Notes under the pieces: generated by a model
Databases searched by the model: none
Seen by the model: the letters and a program-made list of their open reading frames with translations, nothing else
Told to the model about the DNA's origin: nothing
Made by a program: the position numbers and the translations under genes
Source: Sinohyriopsis cumingii
Lineage: Eukaryota > Mollusca > Bivalvia > Unionida > Unionidae
Direction: 5' to 3'
DNA length: 64,000 nucleotides
NCBI GenBank assembly: GCA_028554795.2
Contig: CM068838.1
Coordinates: forward strand, 88,292,944-88,356,943
Shown here: positions 11,001 through 23,000 of the stretch, in pieces
Layout: each line of letters opens with the position of its first letter
How positions within the stretch are numbered: the first letter of the stretch is position 1

Positions 11001-14000
11001 GTTATTTAGGTAGTTTCATTTATCTAATATGTTGGTTCTAAAGACTATGCATCCCTACAGCTGTGTTATTTAGGTAGTCTCATTTAGCTATTATTCAGTG
11101 TCTAAAGACTATGCATCTCTATATCTGTGTTATTTAGGTAGCTTCATTTAGCTATTATGTTGGGTCTGAAGACTATGCATCTCTACATCTGTGTTATTTA
11201 GGTTGCCTTTGCTGCAGCAGATTCACTATTTGACCTGAAGCTGATTGAAGCGGGCATGCCCAAAGAGAGGCTGGCACTGTTTACAGTTCCCATGGTACCT
11301 ATAGAAATCATCCTCACTCTCATCATCAGCAAGTTCACTGCTGGACCCAGGCCCATGTACATTTACCTCAAAGCAATGCAATATAGGTAAATTTATTTCA
11401 TGTTTATTAGATGGCAGTTTTTCAAGTTTCACTAAAATTGTCAAACTTCTTTCGTCCTGGCTTCAAGAACTGTGCGGCTTACTTGATTAATTTTGATGTC
11501 TGCTGTCCTTGCATGTGATGTACCTGGTTTATTTTAATAAAGCCAAATTCTTTTTAGATTTAGGGGGTGTTTTGCATATCAACCGTATTGACTTGCTTCT
11601 CAGGGCTAATTGAACACGTTTTTTTACTTAGACAAATGATATTTGGTTGGCATATTTCTGTTCATTCATATTAAGGTGAGATGATAAGAATTTCATGTCA
11701 GTTCAATGATTTTGTGAATTTAAAAAAAAAATAGATGATTTCTTTTTTTACTCCTAGACATTTTGGTAAAATCTTCCTTTGCACAGCTGTGCAGAAACCA
11801 TGTGACTTGGGCAAAATAGGTTTGATTTGCATGTTTTTGTCCATATGTAGATTGTTGTGCCATGTGAATGATTTTAAGATGAATAAAGTTTTCTGATTCT
11901 ATGGACTTTTACATTGTCATAGTGATAACTCTGTAAAGGCTGAGTTGTATAGGAATCCTTGTGTCCATCTACCCATCCTTCTGTCCATCTGTCCAGCATA
12001 GTTTCAGTTGTCATGAGACTTTGTGAATATTATGGTCATCACTTTGCTATAGTAACTTTTTTAAAGAGTTATTGCTCTTTTTGATTGACCGCTGTGGTGG
12101 CCTAGTGGTTAGAGTGTCCGCCTTGGATGTGGGAGGTTGTGGGTTCGAACCCCAGCCGAGTCATACCAAAGACTTCTAAAAATGGTACTAACAGCTGCCT
12201 CGCTAGGCGCTCAGCATTAAGAGGTTAGTGTTATAACTGGTCAGCCTGGTGTCAGGATAATGTGACTGGGTGGGACATCATGCTACATGTCTGCGGCATG
12301 ATGCCCCTGCACTAGACATCACTTTAAACTGCCACACTGCAGATATGTAGCGATATGACTGAAAAATTGTTAAAGTTATGTTCCAAATCTAAATCACACA
12401 CACACTCTTTTTGACTTGCAGCTGAATGAAGTTTATGACAAAATATTGTGAATTCAACTGTTGCCGCACTTTGTAATGGATTATTTGGTTAGTTGTATGG
12501 TCAATGTCATCAGATGTTAATACATGGCATTGCTCCTACAGTTATTGCTCTTTATATCTTATGTGATGTACAACACAATTCTCATTAGTGCAGTTAGGGC
12601 TACCATTTTTGTGCTCATTACTTGAAGCTGCAGATATCGAAAAATCACTGTGCTCCAACAATTTCTGTCACAATAATTTACCATATTATCTGAATGCAGT
12701 GTATGACAGAATCATTTTAATGCAATTTGTCATGCATTTTTTTATGGATCGCTGTGAAATTTAGTACATATCATGGTCATCTTTTGAATATGTACACATC
12801 GACAAATCATTTTGATCTTCATGACATTTATAAGAGTTTTGGATTACAGTTTGATGCAATATGTGAAGGACATTATTTTATAGTTTTTGTAGATGCTGTG
12901 AAACATAGTGTCTATTTTGATCATCATTAGAAAATATGCATGCTGACCAGTAATTTACTCATACGGTTTTCAGTAGAACTGTGTTGATGTTCCGGGTGGA
13001 ATGTGGAAAAGGTGTCAGTATCTTTACTTGAGCCAATTTCTGTCCATTTTCCAGTTATGTTGCAAGTTGGGCATATGTATTTTACAAACACAAATCTTTT
13101 TCTTAAAAAAATAATTCTTCCTACATTTATTCAGTATTTGTGAACCACAATCCATTCAGACATGCATTGCACCTTTCGAAATATATTTCATTTTCTTTTA
13201 TTCTTCTTATGTTTAAGTCCTTTTTTAAATTACTTTTTTAGAATACTGCTAGAGCTGCTGTATGTCTTTGTTGTGTGGCTGTCACATCATGTCCAGGAAA
13301 CTGCAGGTCATTTCCCTCTCTATTTCTATGGCCTCATCCTTGCAAGCTATGCTCTGCATCAAGTAAGTTCCATAGTTCTATTCACATGTCTTTGTTTTGA
13401 TAATATATGCAGGGGATGACAATTGTAATGTTGCATTAGGTAAGTTCCTTAGTTCTATCCATCTGTTTGTTTTGTTCATATGGGGGTGGGTAGGGGTGGG
13501 GAAACAATTCCAATTTTGTCAGCTGTGCTTTGCTGTAGGTAGGTTCCACAGCTCTATCTCTCTTTATTCATATGTACAGGGGGAGACAGTTCCAATTTGA
13601 CATACTAACCTATACCTACAAAGATAATACAGGAATTATGGTACCAGAATTATTATTTTGCTTCTTTTCTTTTATGTAAAACTTGTACAAGTTATATAAA
13701 ATTTTGTTTGCCAGGCCATGACTTTTAGTTATCTATGTTAATATGGCAAGGGAGTTGTCATTGTCCGACGTATGCGTATGTGTTATGAAGTTTTTCTGTT
13801 ATCGATTTATCTGTAGGTCCATCCATCCATGTTTTGGTGTATCAGTCTTAATGTCTAAATAGATATGTGTCTGATGTACACTCATTTCATCTGCATGTCT
13901 TTCTGCATCTAATTGTATGCAACTGCTAAAGTATTTATGGAAGGCCTGAATGCTATATACTACAAAAAGTGAATACTAATTTACAACACCTTTAACATTA

Positions 14001-17000
14001 ATTCTGAAGACATTTTGCATATTTATACACAGGATCAGAAGATATGGTTACTTATTTATCAACAAAATGCAATAGCAGTTGCTTACTGCTTGATATGCAT
14101 GTGTGAGCTATTGATGTCAGTGGAGGGACTATGCACTGTGTGTACAGTAATCAATAATAATGCCAATTAAACTTACTTTTTTGTTTTGCAGCATTGTTTA
14201 AACAATGTGTATATTTTCATTATTTATAGTTGACTCCCTCTGACACTTATTTTCATTGAAAAAGTTTCTTGTAGATTTAGTCATGCCAGAATTGTCACAA
14301 AAAGGAGAATTTTGTTTCTTTAAATCATTTTCTTCACATAAAAGACATGCAAACCTTTTGTACAAAAGTAATAGTTGGATACCATATAAAGAATAAATCT
14401 TCTTTATGTCGATTATATATTTGGACAACAACAAAAATCATTTCAAAAGAGTCTTGTTATTTAATACATGTGTGTTTGAGTGTCATTTTTATTACAAGAA
14501 GCCATTGCACATGATACATGGTATTTAACAGCTCCTGTTGTAGCACCGCAGTAAATTAACGGTTCTTGTTGTAGCACCACAGTAAATTAACAGTTCTTGT
14601 TGTAGCACCGCAGTAAATTAACAGTTCTTGTTGTAGCACCGCAGTAAATTAACATTTCTTGTTGTAGCACCACAGTAAATTAACGGTTCTTGTTGTAGCA
14701 CCACAGTAAATTAACAGTTCTTGTTGTAGCACCGCAGTAAATTAACAGTTCTTGTTGTAGCACCACATTAAATTAACAGCTCTGGGGGCGATCACCAGTT
14801 ATTATGTACATTTGAGAGAGTGACTTATGTAAGGTGAAGTTGTTTGCATTTAAAACATGCACAATGGAGAGAATGTTGTCATATATATGCTGCATTAATG
14901 TAATGTGGATGATATTTCTTTGGAAATTGTACATGATCTAAGCACACTGCTAACTAAAATGACTGCTCCCTTCTGCTAAAAAAATCAGCCTGAATTAGTC
15001 TAAAGTACACTGTCTGTAGTAGCTATTGAAATAGGGAAAATGAATTTTGCCAGACTAGACAATACCAGCTTCTGAAAGTTTTTTGAAAGGTGGACATCTG
15101 GAGTAAGGCCAAGCTGTTTACTCTATAACCCATATTACATTAATGTAGCATAGAGGTGTGTCAGCACTCCATTGTGCATGTTTTAAATGCAGACGACATC
15201 ACCTTACATGTATCACTATCTCAAAAGTACATAATAACTGGTGAGCACCCCATTATAAAAGTTCAGTAAGCACTAATGGCCACACTAAATTTATTAAAGT
15301 TCAGTGTGCACTGATGTACATGTTAATTGTATTAGAAAAGTTAAGAATGTACGGATGACCATACTAAATGTATTGGAATAATTCAGTAAGCACTGATGGC
15401 CATACTAAATGTATTGGAATAATTCAGTAAGCACTAATGGCCATACTAAATGTATTACAAAAGTTCAGAAAGCACTGATGGCCACACTAAATCTATTAGA
15501 AATGTTCAGCGTATCACTGATGTCCATGCTAATTGTATTAGAAAAGTTCAGTAAGCACTGATGCCATATTAAATGTATTAGAAATGTTCAGTGCATCACT
15601 GATGCCATACTAAATGTATTAGAAATCTTCAACGCATCACTAATGCCATACCAAATGTGTTAGAAAAGTTCAGTATGCATTCATGGCCATACTAAATGTG
15701 TTAGAAAAGTTCATTAAGCACTGATTGCCATACTAAATGTCTTAGAAAAGTTCAGTAAGCACTGATTGCCACACTAAATGTGTTAGAAAAGTTCATTAAG
15801 CACTGATTGCCATACTAAATGTGTTAGAAAAGTTCAGTAAGCACTGATCGCCATACTAAATGTGTTAGAAAAGTTCAGTAAGCACTGATCGCCATACTAA
15901 ATGTGTTAGAAAAGTTCAGTAAGCACGGATTGCCATACTAAATGTGTTAGAAAAGTTAAGTAAGCACGGATTGCCATACTAAATGTGTTAGAAAAGTTCA
16001 GTAAGCACTGATCGCCATACTAAATGTGTTAAAAAAGTTAGAGAACTAGTTTTACTACCGATCAGACCTGTTATAATGCAATGTTCGGGGTCCAAAGAAT
16101 CAAATCTTATATAAGCGGGATCACGTAAAAAAAAATTTTGTGAAAAACTTCCCCATAGAAAATGTGCATTGAAATTTAAATGTCCTCAGTTTTAACTAAC
16201 CTCTTCATCATATATTGTTTGTTTTGTTCACTGGGTTTCATCAGACATCAAATATACTGTAGTATCATTTATTTTCGCTGGGCTCAGTTTACATGGTTTT
16301 GTAATTTAAAAAAAGGCATTTTCATGGATACTTAAATGCATGGTTTTACCTGTCAAAGTTTGCATATTAGTAGGTATTTAATTTCATGGTTTAACCTCTA
16401 CAATTACCCAAAATAAAGAATACAAAAGAATAAAACCGTTATGATGCAAACAGCAGTCACTTCAATGTTTAAAACAATACTACCACCTATATGAGCACAA
16501 GTCAAAGACCTGGCAAGTTCAATACTTAACCGTGTTTTCAACCAAGTGAATAACATCAGTCGAAGCCAATGCAGCCAACAACACTAAAAAAATATTTCCA
16601 TCTCTATGAGCACAAATAAAACACCTGTCAAGATTAATCACTTTCAATATGTTTTCATTTGAGTGCTCAACATCAAAGGAAACTGATGCAGCCAACAACA
16701 CTAGGCCAGTCGGTTATTAAAGTACATATGAATGATCTCTTACTTAAACCACTGTCCATCAGGTTGCAGCATCAGTACTTTTGATGTGTTTAGAGACCAC
16801 CAAAGTGTGAAGATGCTAACTAAATTGAAAGACAGTGGAATCACTCCTTTGTTTGTACCTGCCTCTTATACAGACCAACTTCAAGCACTAGACTTGACAG
16901 TAAATAAAGAGTACAAAAAAGAATTGAAGTCACACTTCCATGAGTGGTATGCTAAATAGGTCATGGACGTCATTATGGAAAAATATGTTACTGGTGACAA

Positions 17001-20000
17001 TCAGTGCACAGTCAGAGGTCTCGCTAGGATTTTAAAACTAGGAGTCCAGGACATCCATTTTGGTAAAAATTGGAGTCCCACTATCAAAAGTTGCAGTCCC
17101 TTCTTAATACTATAATATAGCTTCATTACAGCAGTCCATTGACAGGAACGCAAATTTGTGGTTTATTTATTTGTAAATGTACTTGTAGTAATTTTAGGCA
17201 GTAGTATCTGATTTGCTGTTTTTTCCCCGTATTTTCGCAAATACGTGTCAAGTCAGAAAACAGCTTAGACCTTAAAATACATAGGCTTTGGTTTCAATGA
17301 TTTGTATATTTTTTTCTGAATATATTTGCCTGATGATTTAAGAAAACAGACATTCTAATAAACTGGTACATCCCAGACATAGTGAAGTCTGCCATTATTT
17401 CCCATTAGGCCTACTAGCTCACTTACAGTTTCAAACTAAATTTATGATGAAATATTGTATAAAAGGCAGTTAATATATAACCAAATCACCGATTCTGATC
17501 TTGACACACAAGTTTGAATGTTTTATCATCAAAGGATAGCATGCAGGAAATTGATAGTTGCTACCTTACTCGGAAAAGGGATAATGGTCAATCAGTTATC
17601 AAAACATAATGCTTGTGAATGGGCAAGAGATTGTTTGTCAACATAATTGATATAAAAACTAGGCCTAGCTACTGATGCCTTGATGAATGCATTTCACTAC
17701 AACACTAGAACTAACTGGGCTAAGGCGAGGGGCATTTAAAAAAAATATGGTATGGTCAGTCAATGTACCTCTTAAATAATCACAGGGAGAAGTCGTTTTC
17801 GCTTTCCTAACAGAAGAAGGCGAAGTTTACATTCAGAAATGAACACAATAACGAAAGCTAAAATTGTTTATTTGATGTACTTTTATAAATGACCACATGT
17901 ACATCTCTGGGTCTTTCTGACTCTGAATTCAATCACTGTAAATATCAGTACATTTTCCACCTGGCCGCCAGTCAAAGCCATTGAACTTGCCATCCAGCTA
18001 TTGCTTCATGTTCTTTTTTATGTACTCTTATAAAATGGCAATATGTATGTACATCAAGGGGTCTTTCAGTCACTGAATTCTGTCATTGTAAATATCAGCA
18101 CAGCTAATTGATCAACACATTTTCCCACAAAGCAGGTGGCTGAAGCAGGACTGGAAAATCTTTGAATTTTGCTGCATACCTATTACATGCATACGGAGGA
18201 CTCCCACCTCAGTGATTTTCTGCGTCCGAGATCAAAAATTGGTGTCCAAATATGCGTAATTAAGCGTTTCCGATATCTTTGCACCTGCACAGTATTAGCA
18301 ACCTCATTAATCAAGCCAATTCACACTGAATGGATAATTCCAGCTCAGACTACAATGAGAGAAAGATCAGACTTAATTTTTTGTGGTTTTGAGAAAGCTG
18401 GACTTGTTCAATACAGCAATTTGGGGGTTATTTACCTGAGAAGCATTTGTGAGTACCAACTGTCTTGATTGACACGATGTTGATACAGTGGCTTTGTCCA
18501 GAAACCTGTGAAGTGTGAGCTTTAATACTTTGCTGTAATTAGTGTATATACGTAGTGTTTCATTTATAATAGTGTTTCAAGAAATAGTTATAGTATTTTA
18601 AAGGATTGTTGTTCTTTTGGATTAAAAATGCATGGATAAAATGAAATGTGCTTTTAGAAGGATTTAAATGTTTCAAAAACAGTTGTTCTCGAATGAAGGC
18701 TCGATTTGAATAAGTATTAAATTTAACTTTCATATCCTGTTATTTTGTATTATTGTTTCTTTCATTTTCAGTATTACTATTGTTTGAATGCATATAATTT
18801 TTGTCTTATCTTCTCTCTATCCTTATTTTCCTCACTCATCGATTTAAGGCAGTGAGTGTAAAATTACAGCTATCGGATACCTTATCGAATGTGTGCATTA
18901 AAATAATATAAAATGATTTATAATTCTGGTTTCAAAAGGTACAAATAAAAAATAAAACAAACACATGCAAAAGCTCATTTTTAATTACCAGATTACGGTA
19001 TTGACCTTAATTCATCAAATACTAGAAGCTGTGTTAATCTCCTGGAATGAAACACTAAGAAAATGGGGGGGGGGGCATCATCTTATGTGGCTCATTTTTT
19101 GTTGGGGATTTAAATTTGTGGTTTGGGGAAACAACAAAAACCACGAAAATTGATCCCCCATGAAAATTGATGATATTACGATACTTTAGTTTTTAATTAT
19201 AATCACGCCAATATGGTGGACATGGTGCGCAGTGAAGTTAAGGCAACATGACATGCAGTACTGGGATTAAAAATCTGCTAGGGATATAAATAATCGGCTT
19301 TTCTGAGAGCATGTATTTAGAATGTTAAAAAGAGGTCACCTTAAATTAAAAAATGGGAACATCCTGCCATTGCATTATAAGTAGAATCATGTTATGGGTT
19401 TTACCTGTATGAATTTCTTTTACTTGAATATAGTTGGATCTGTTCAACAATATATTGAAGTGTTTATGATGTAATAGTACAGAGATCAAGCTCATAGTAA
19501 GCTCTTCCACCAGTGTATTGTTTATAATGTCAAACATGAAATTCAGCTTTCAAACTTGACTCATTTCTTGGTACATTAAAATTATTGCAAATCACACACC
19601 TCCCATTGAATTTTTTTTCTTCCAATTTCAGTGGAGCATGTCAGATTTTTGAAATTGAAAATCAAGAGAAATTACAGTCTCTTATTTCTGAATTTTGGCA
19701 TGTCATTTTTTGGGTAAAAGCAGTAAATATTTACAAAGTAAGGAAATATGCGTTCATCTTTAACTGAATGGGGTGAATTGAAAATAACAATCTCATTTCA
19801 GTACATTTCAGTACATCTTCGCTAGCCAATTTTCCAATATGTTAACCTGTCTACACCTTGATGGATCAATCACTGTATCCCATCAAAATCATGTTGTTCA
19901 AATTTAAATAATGTTTCTATGTGATCGAGACATGTTGTGTGTGTGTGTGTGTGTAATTTAGATTTTTACCATAGCTTTTAAAAAAATTCAGTCAACACTA

Positions 20001-23000
20001 TGATGTCTTTAGTTTCGCAGTTTATAATGATGTCTAGCACTGGTGCATCATGTTGCAGTCATATTATCCTGACACCAGGCCAACCAATCCTAACACTAAC
20101 CTCTTAATGCTGAGTGCCTAGTGAGGCAGCTGTTAGAATCATTTTTATAAGACATTGGTATAACTCAGCCGGGGTTCAAACCTGCAACCTCCCGCATCTG
20201 AGGCTGACACTCTAATCACTAGGCCACTGGAGCAGTTTGAGAAAAGGGGTGCACACAACTAGAATGGACTCGTAAATAATCACTTTTCCACTGCTGATCT
20301 ATGTTTGCACAAATACATCCTTTCCTCAAATAAACCTGTAATGGCTTCTCTCTGGTACGTAGTGATACTTTTGATGTTAAACTTAAAAAAGTGTCCTTTG
20401 AAGTCAATTGCCCCCACCATTTTCATCCACTGTGCAATGCACTGCTGCTACACACTGTTGGTTAGTTGACATTACATACTAAGGGAGACAACTCATGAAA
20501 TCCAATAGATGTCATAGGACAAAGCACTGAAATATCGTATAGATGCGCAAGGGTGTAGATAGGTTAATATATTGGGTAGTGAAGAGGATTTCATTAGGGA
20601 AGTGTGCTCCATGATGTTTGTGAGTGAACAAGAAATGAATATGTTACAGTGTTTACAGTTTACCAGTGAACCTATCCGAGAGATTGATCCTTGCATTAGA
20701 ATAAGTTCATAACGCAGCTTAATCTAAATACGAGCATATTATTTGTTTTATGGTGAAACTTAACTTACCTGTCTGTAACCCCAGCTTCATCTGTTGACTT
20801 CTTCCATATCATGATCCACATAGTCCCATCTGATATTTATTGGACAGGACATTAGTCCCTATGAGTATTTATTGGACAGGACATTAGTCCCTATGAGTAT
20901 TTATTGGGCAGGACATTAGTCCCTATGAGTATTTATTGGACAGGACATTAGTCCCTATGAGTATTTATTGGGCAGGACATTAGTCCCTACGAGTATTTGG
21001 TTTATGAAAGTTTTACTTTATAAGTAAGTCTTTAGAGTATCATTACGTTATTTTGTAGCATTCAGAGTATTTGAAGTTGTCATTTATTTGGGTGTACTTT
21101 TACTGTTATTGCTACTCTTGTTTATTTATAGGTGACTGTGTGTGGCATGTGTGTGGCACAAGTTGCATTTCATGCCAAAATTAGTGACCCAATCATCGGA
21201 GGAACCTATATGACCTTACTCAATACACTCTCTAACCTAGGTAACGCATATCATGGATAATTTGTTTCAACGTCTGAGATTAAAATGTAATCATTGTATG
21301 TAGATAGCAAGATGTATGGTGCCATAGGTAGATAGCAAGACATGGGAAATTTCATTACCACCTTTCATACAAAACCTGCTTCCTTGTTGCTCTAGTTTGA
21401 GCAGGCAGAATTGGTGAAATACAAGCATTATTTTTGTTTGATCAGAACTATATGCAGTTCAGTCTCAGTGGTTCAGTCTATCTCATGACAGACATCTGGT
21501 TCCATTTCTAAGAACAGACCTCAACTTTTGGGAAATTAGTCCTTTGTCTTTTAGCTGTTGTCTTCTTTGGATCCTTCTTCCCAAAATGCCCACAGGACAC
21601 AGTGTGGACATTGAAGTGGTAACTGAACAAATCAAGAGGGAGATTCACTTGTTCTTACAACTCTGACAAGAAAAAGATTATATTTCTGCTTAGGCTTTGA
21701 TGTCTTGGTTCTTTGTGTTACCTGCTCTGCGTACAAGGAGTTATGAAATTTTTGGGGATATTGGCTCATGATGTTATGTGCATTTGAATGGAACTGATCA
21801 ACAGCATTGAATCCATGGAATGAGGTCTGATATGACATTCTCAAGCGTCTGAGAGACCTTGCTCCCAGAGAGCTCAGTTTGAACTGGTGGGACCTGTATC
21901 ACCAAGACAACAGGTCATCCAGTAGCTTCTAACAATTTGGGTTACTCTACTTCCATATATATAAAAGTTCTCAACAGCTGTATCTTTTATATGTATCATG
22001 ATGCTGAGCTGTTGTATCTTTTATATGTATTATGGTACTGAGCTATTTTATCTGTTCGATGACACAAACCACTATGGGGCCCCCGAATAGCTGAGTGGTC
22101 TAAAGCACTGACTGTTAGGATCACTGCCATCTCATCTCTCTCTCCATGGGTTCTAGTCTTGGGCTCCGCCATTGTGGGTATGTGAGAAAGCTTGCCAGTA
22201 GCTTCTTGTGGGTCAGTGGGTTTTCCCTCCACCATTTATACTGGCTGCCATGTATAGCCTATCTTGTGCTGAAAAATGGCATTAAACACTATAACAACAA
22301 CAACAACAAACCACTCTACTCTGAATATAACTTTACATGTTTGGGACATTTTTGACAATATTTTAGCATGAAACTCAAGAGCAATTTCAAGAGCCTAAAA
22401 TTAAATTCTTTGAATTGAATATGTCCAGTAATTTCAGGATTAATTACAAGAGCCATCCTCAGAAAATTCTATTATTCAAATTTTGCTCTCATTAAAATTA
22501 CAAAATGTACAAATATTTAAACATGCATGTTGTGCTGAAAAATATAAGAATACAATCCTTGTTGACTGCAGTCCCACACAGAGAGAAGTTACATTCCTTA
22601 GAACATTATCAGAAATGCAAAGAAGAGTTTCTATGGTTACAGTGGGTTTTAAATATTTACTATTACCACCTGAAGCCAACTCAGTATTGTTTTTTTTTTT
22701 TTTTCAATACAGGAAGCAACTGGCCAGCAACTTTAGTATTGTGGTTGGTAGATAGTCTTACATGGAAGTCGTGTGAGGGAGTCACAGGAAGCTGTTATTC
22801 TGAACAGGAAATTCAGGTTGGTGAATAACTCGAGTTCATTAAGTACTGTTAAAGTTTTGAAATTAAGCAGGCCTTAAAAAGTTGACTTAACATAACAGGC
22901 CTTAAAAAGTAGGCCTGACTTTAAAGCAAGCCATGAAAAGGCCTTAGGTGGTACACCTACCTCAAAAGCAAGCCATCAAAGGCCATACAAATTCGGCCTT

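Larger units (their letters stand above)
6465..11201 (+). other. SLC33A1: SLC33A1 intron 3, repeat-rich
   Basis: 4.7-kb intron. It carries a family 2 SINE (6660-6850), a short hAT-type MITE (8321-8496), a 48-bp tandem repeat (8815-9010) and a 31-copy array (9177-11201) whose final unit supplies the acceptor of exon 4. Between 6850 and 8320 no element was recognised. Confidence 0.9.
13363..21131 (+). other. SLC33A1: SLC33A1 intron 5, repeat-rich
   Basis: 7.8-kb intron. In order it holds donor-like tandem copies (13363-13600), a 31-bp array (14526-14779), a long-inverted-repeat element (14785-15256), a 41-bp array (15257-16045), a pogo/Tigger fragment (16050-16960), a diverged duplication (17860-18110), a family 1 SINE (19935-20237) and a 32-bp array (20836-20998). 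Nothing was recognised at 13600-14520 or 18480-19930 beyond AT-rich sequence and a G-run at 19065-19074. Confidence 0.88.

Noticed and set aside
9177-11201. CRISPR-like array
   Set aside because: Units are contiguous and similar along their whole length with no unique spacers. This is an animal intron minisatellite. The same applies to the 31-, 32-, 41- and 46-bp arrays.
12085-12160. tRNA gene
   Set aside because: A-box and B-box-like motifs are present, but a full cloverleaf is not, and the SINE body, tail and target duplications follow. The same applies to the heads at 22078 and 32775-33045.
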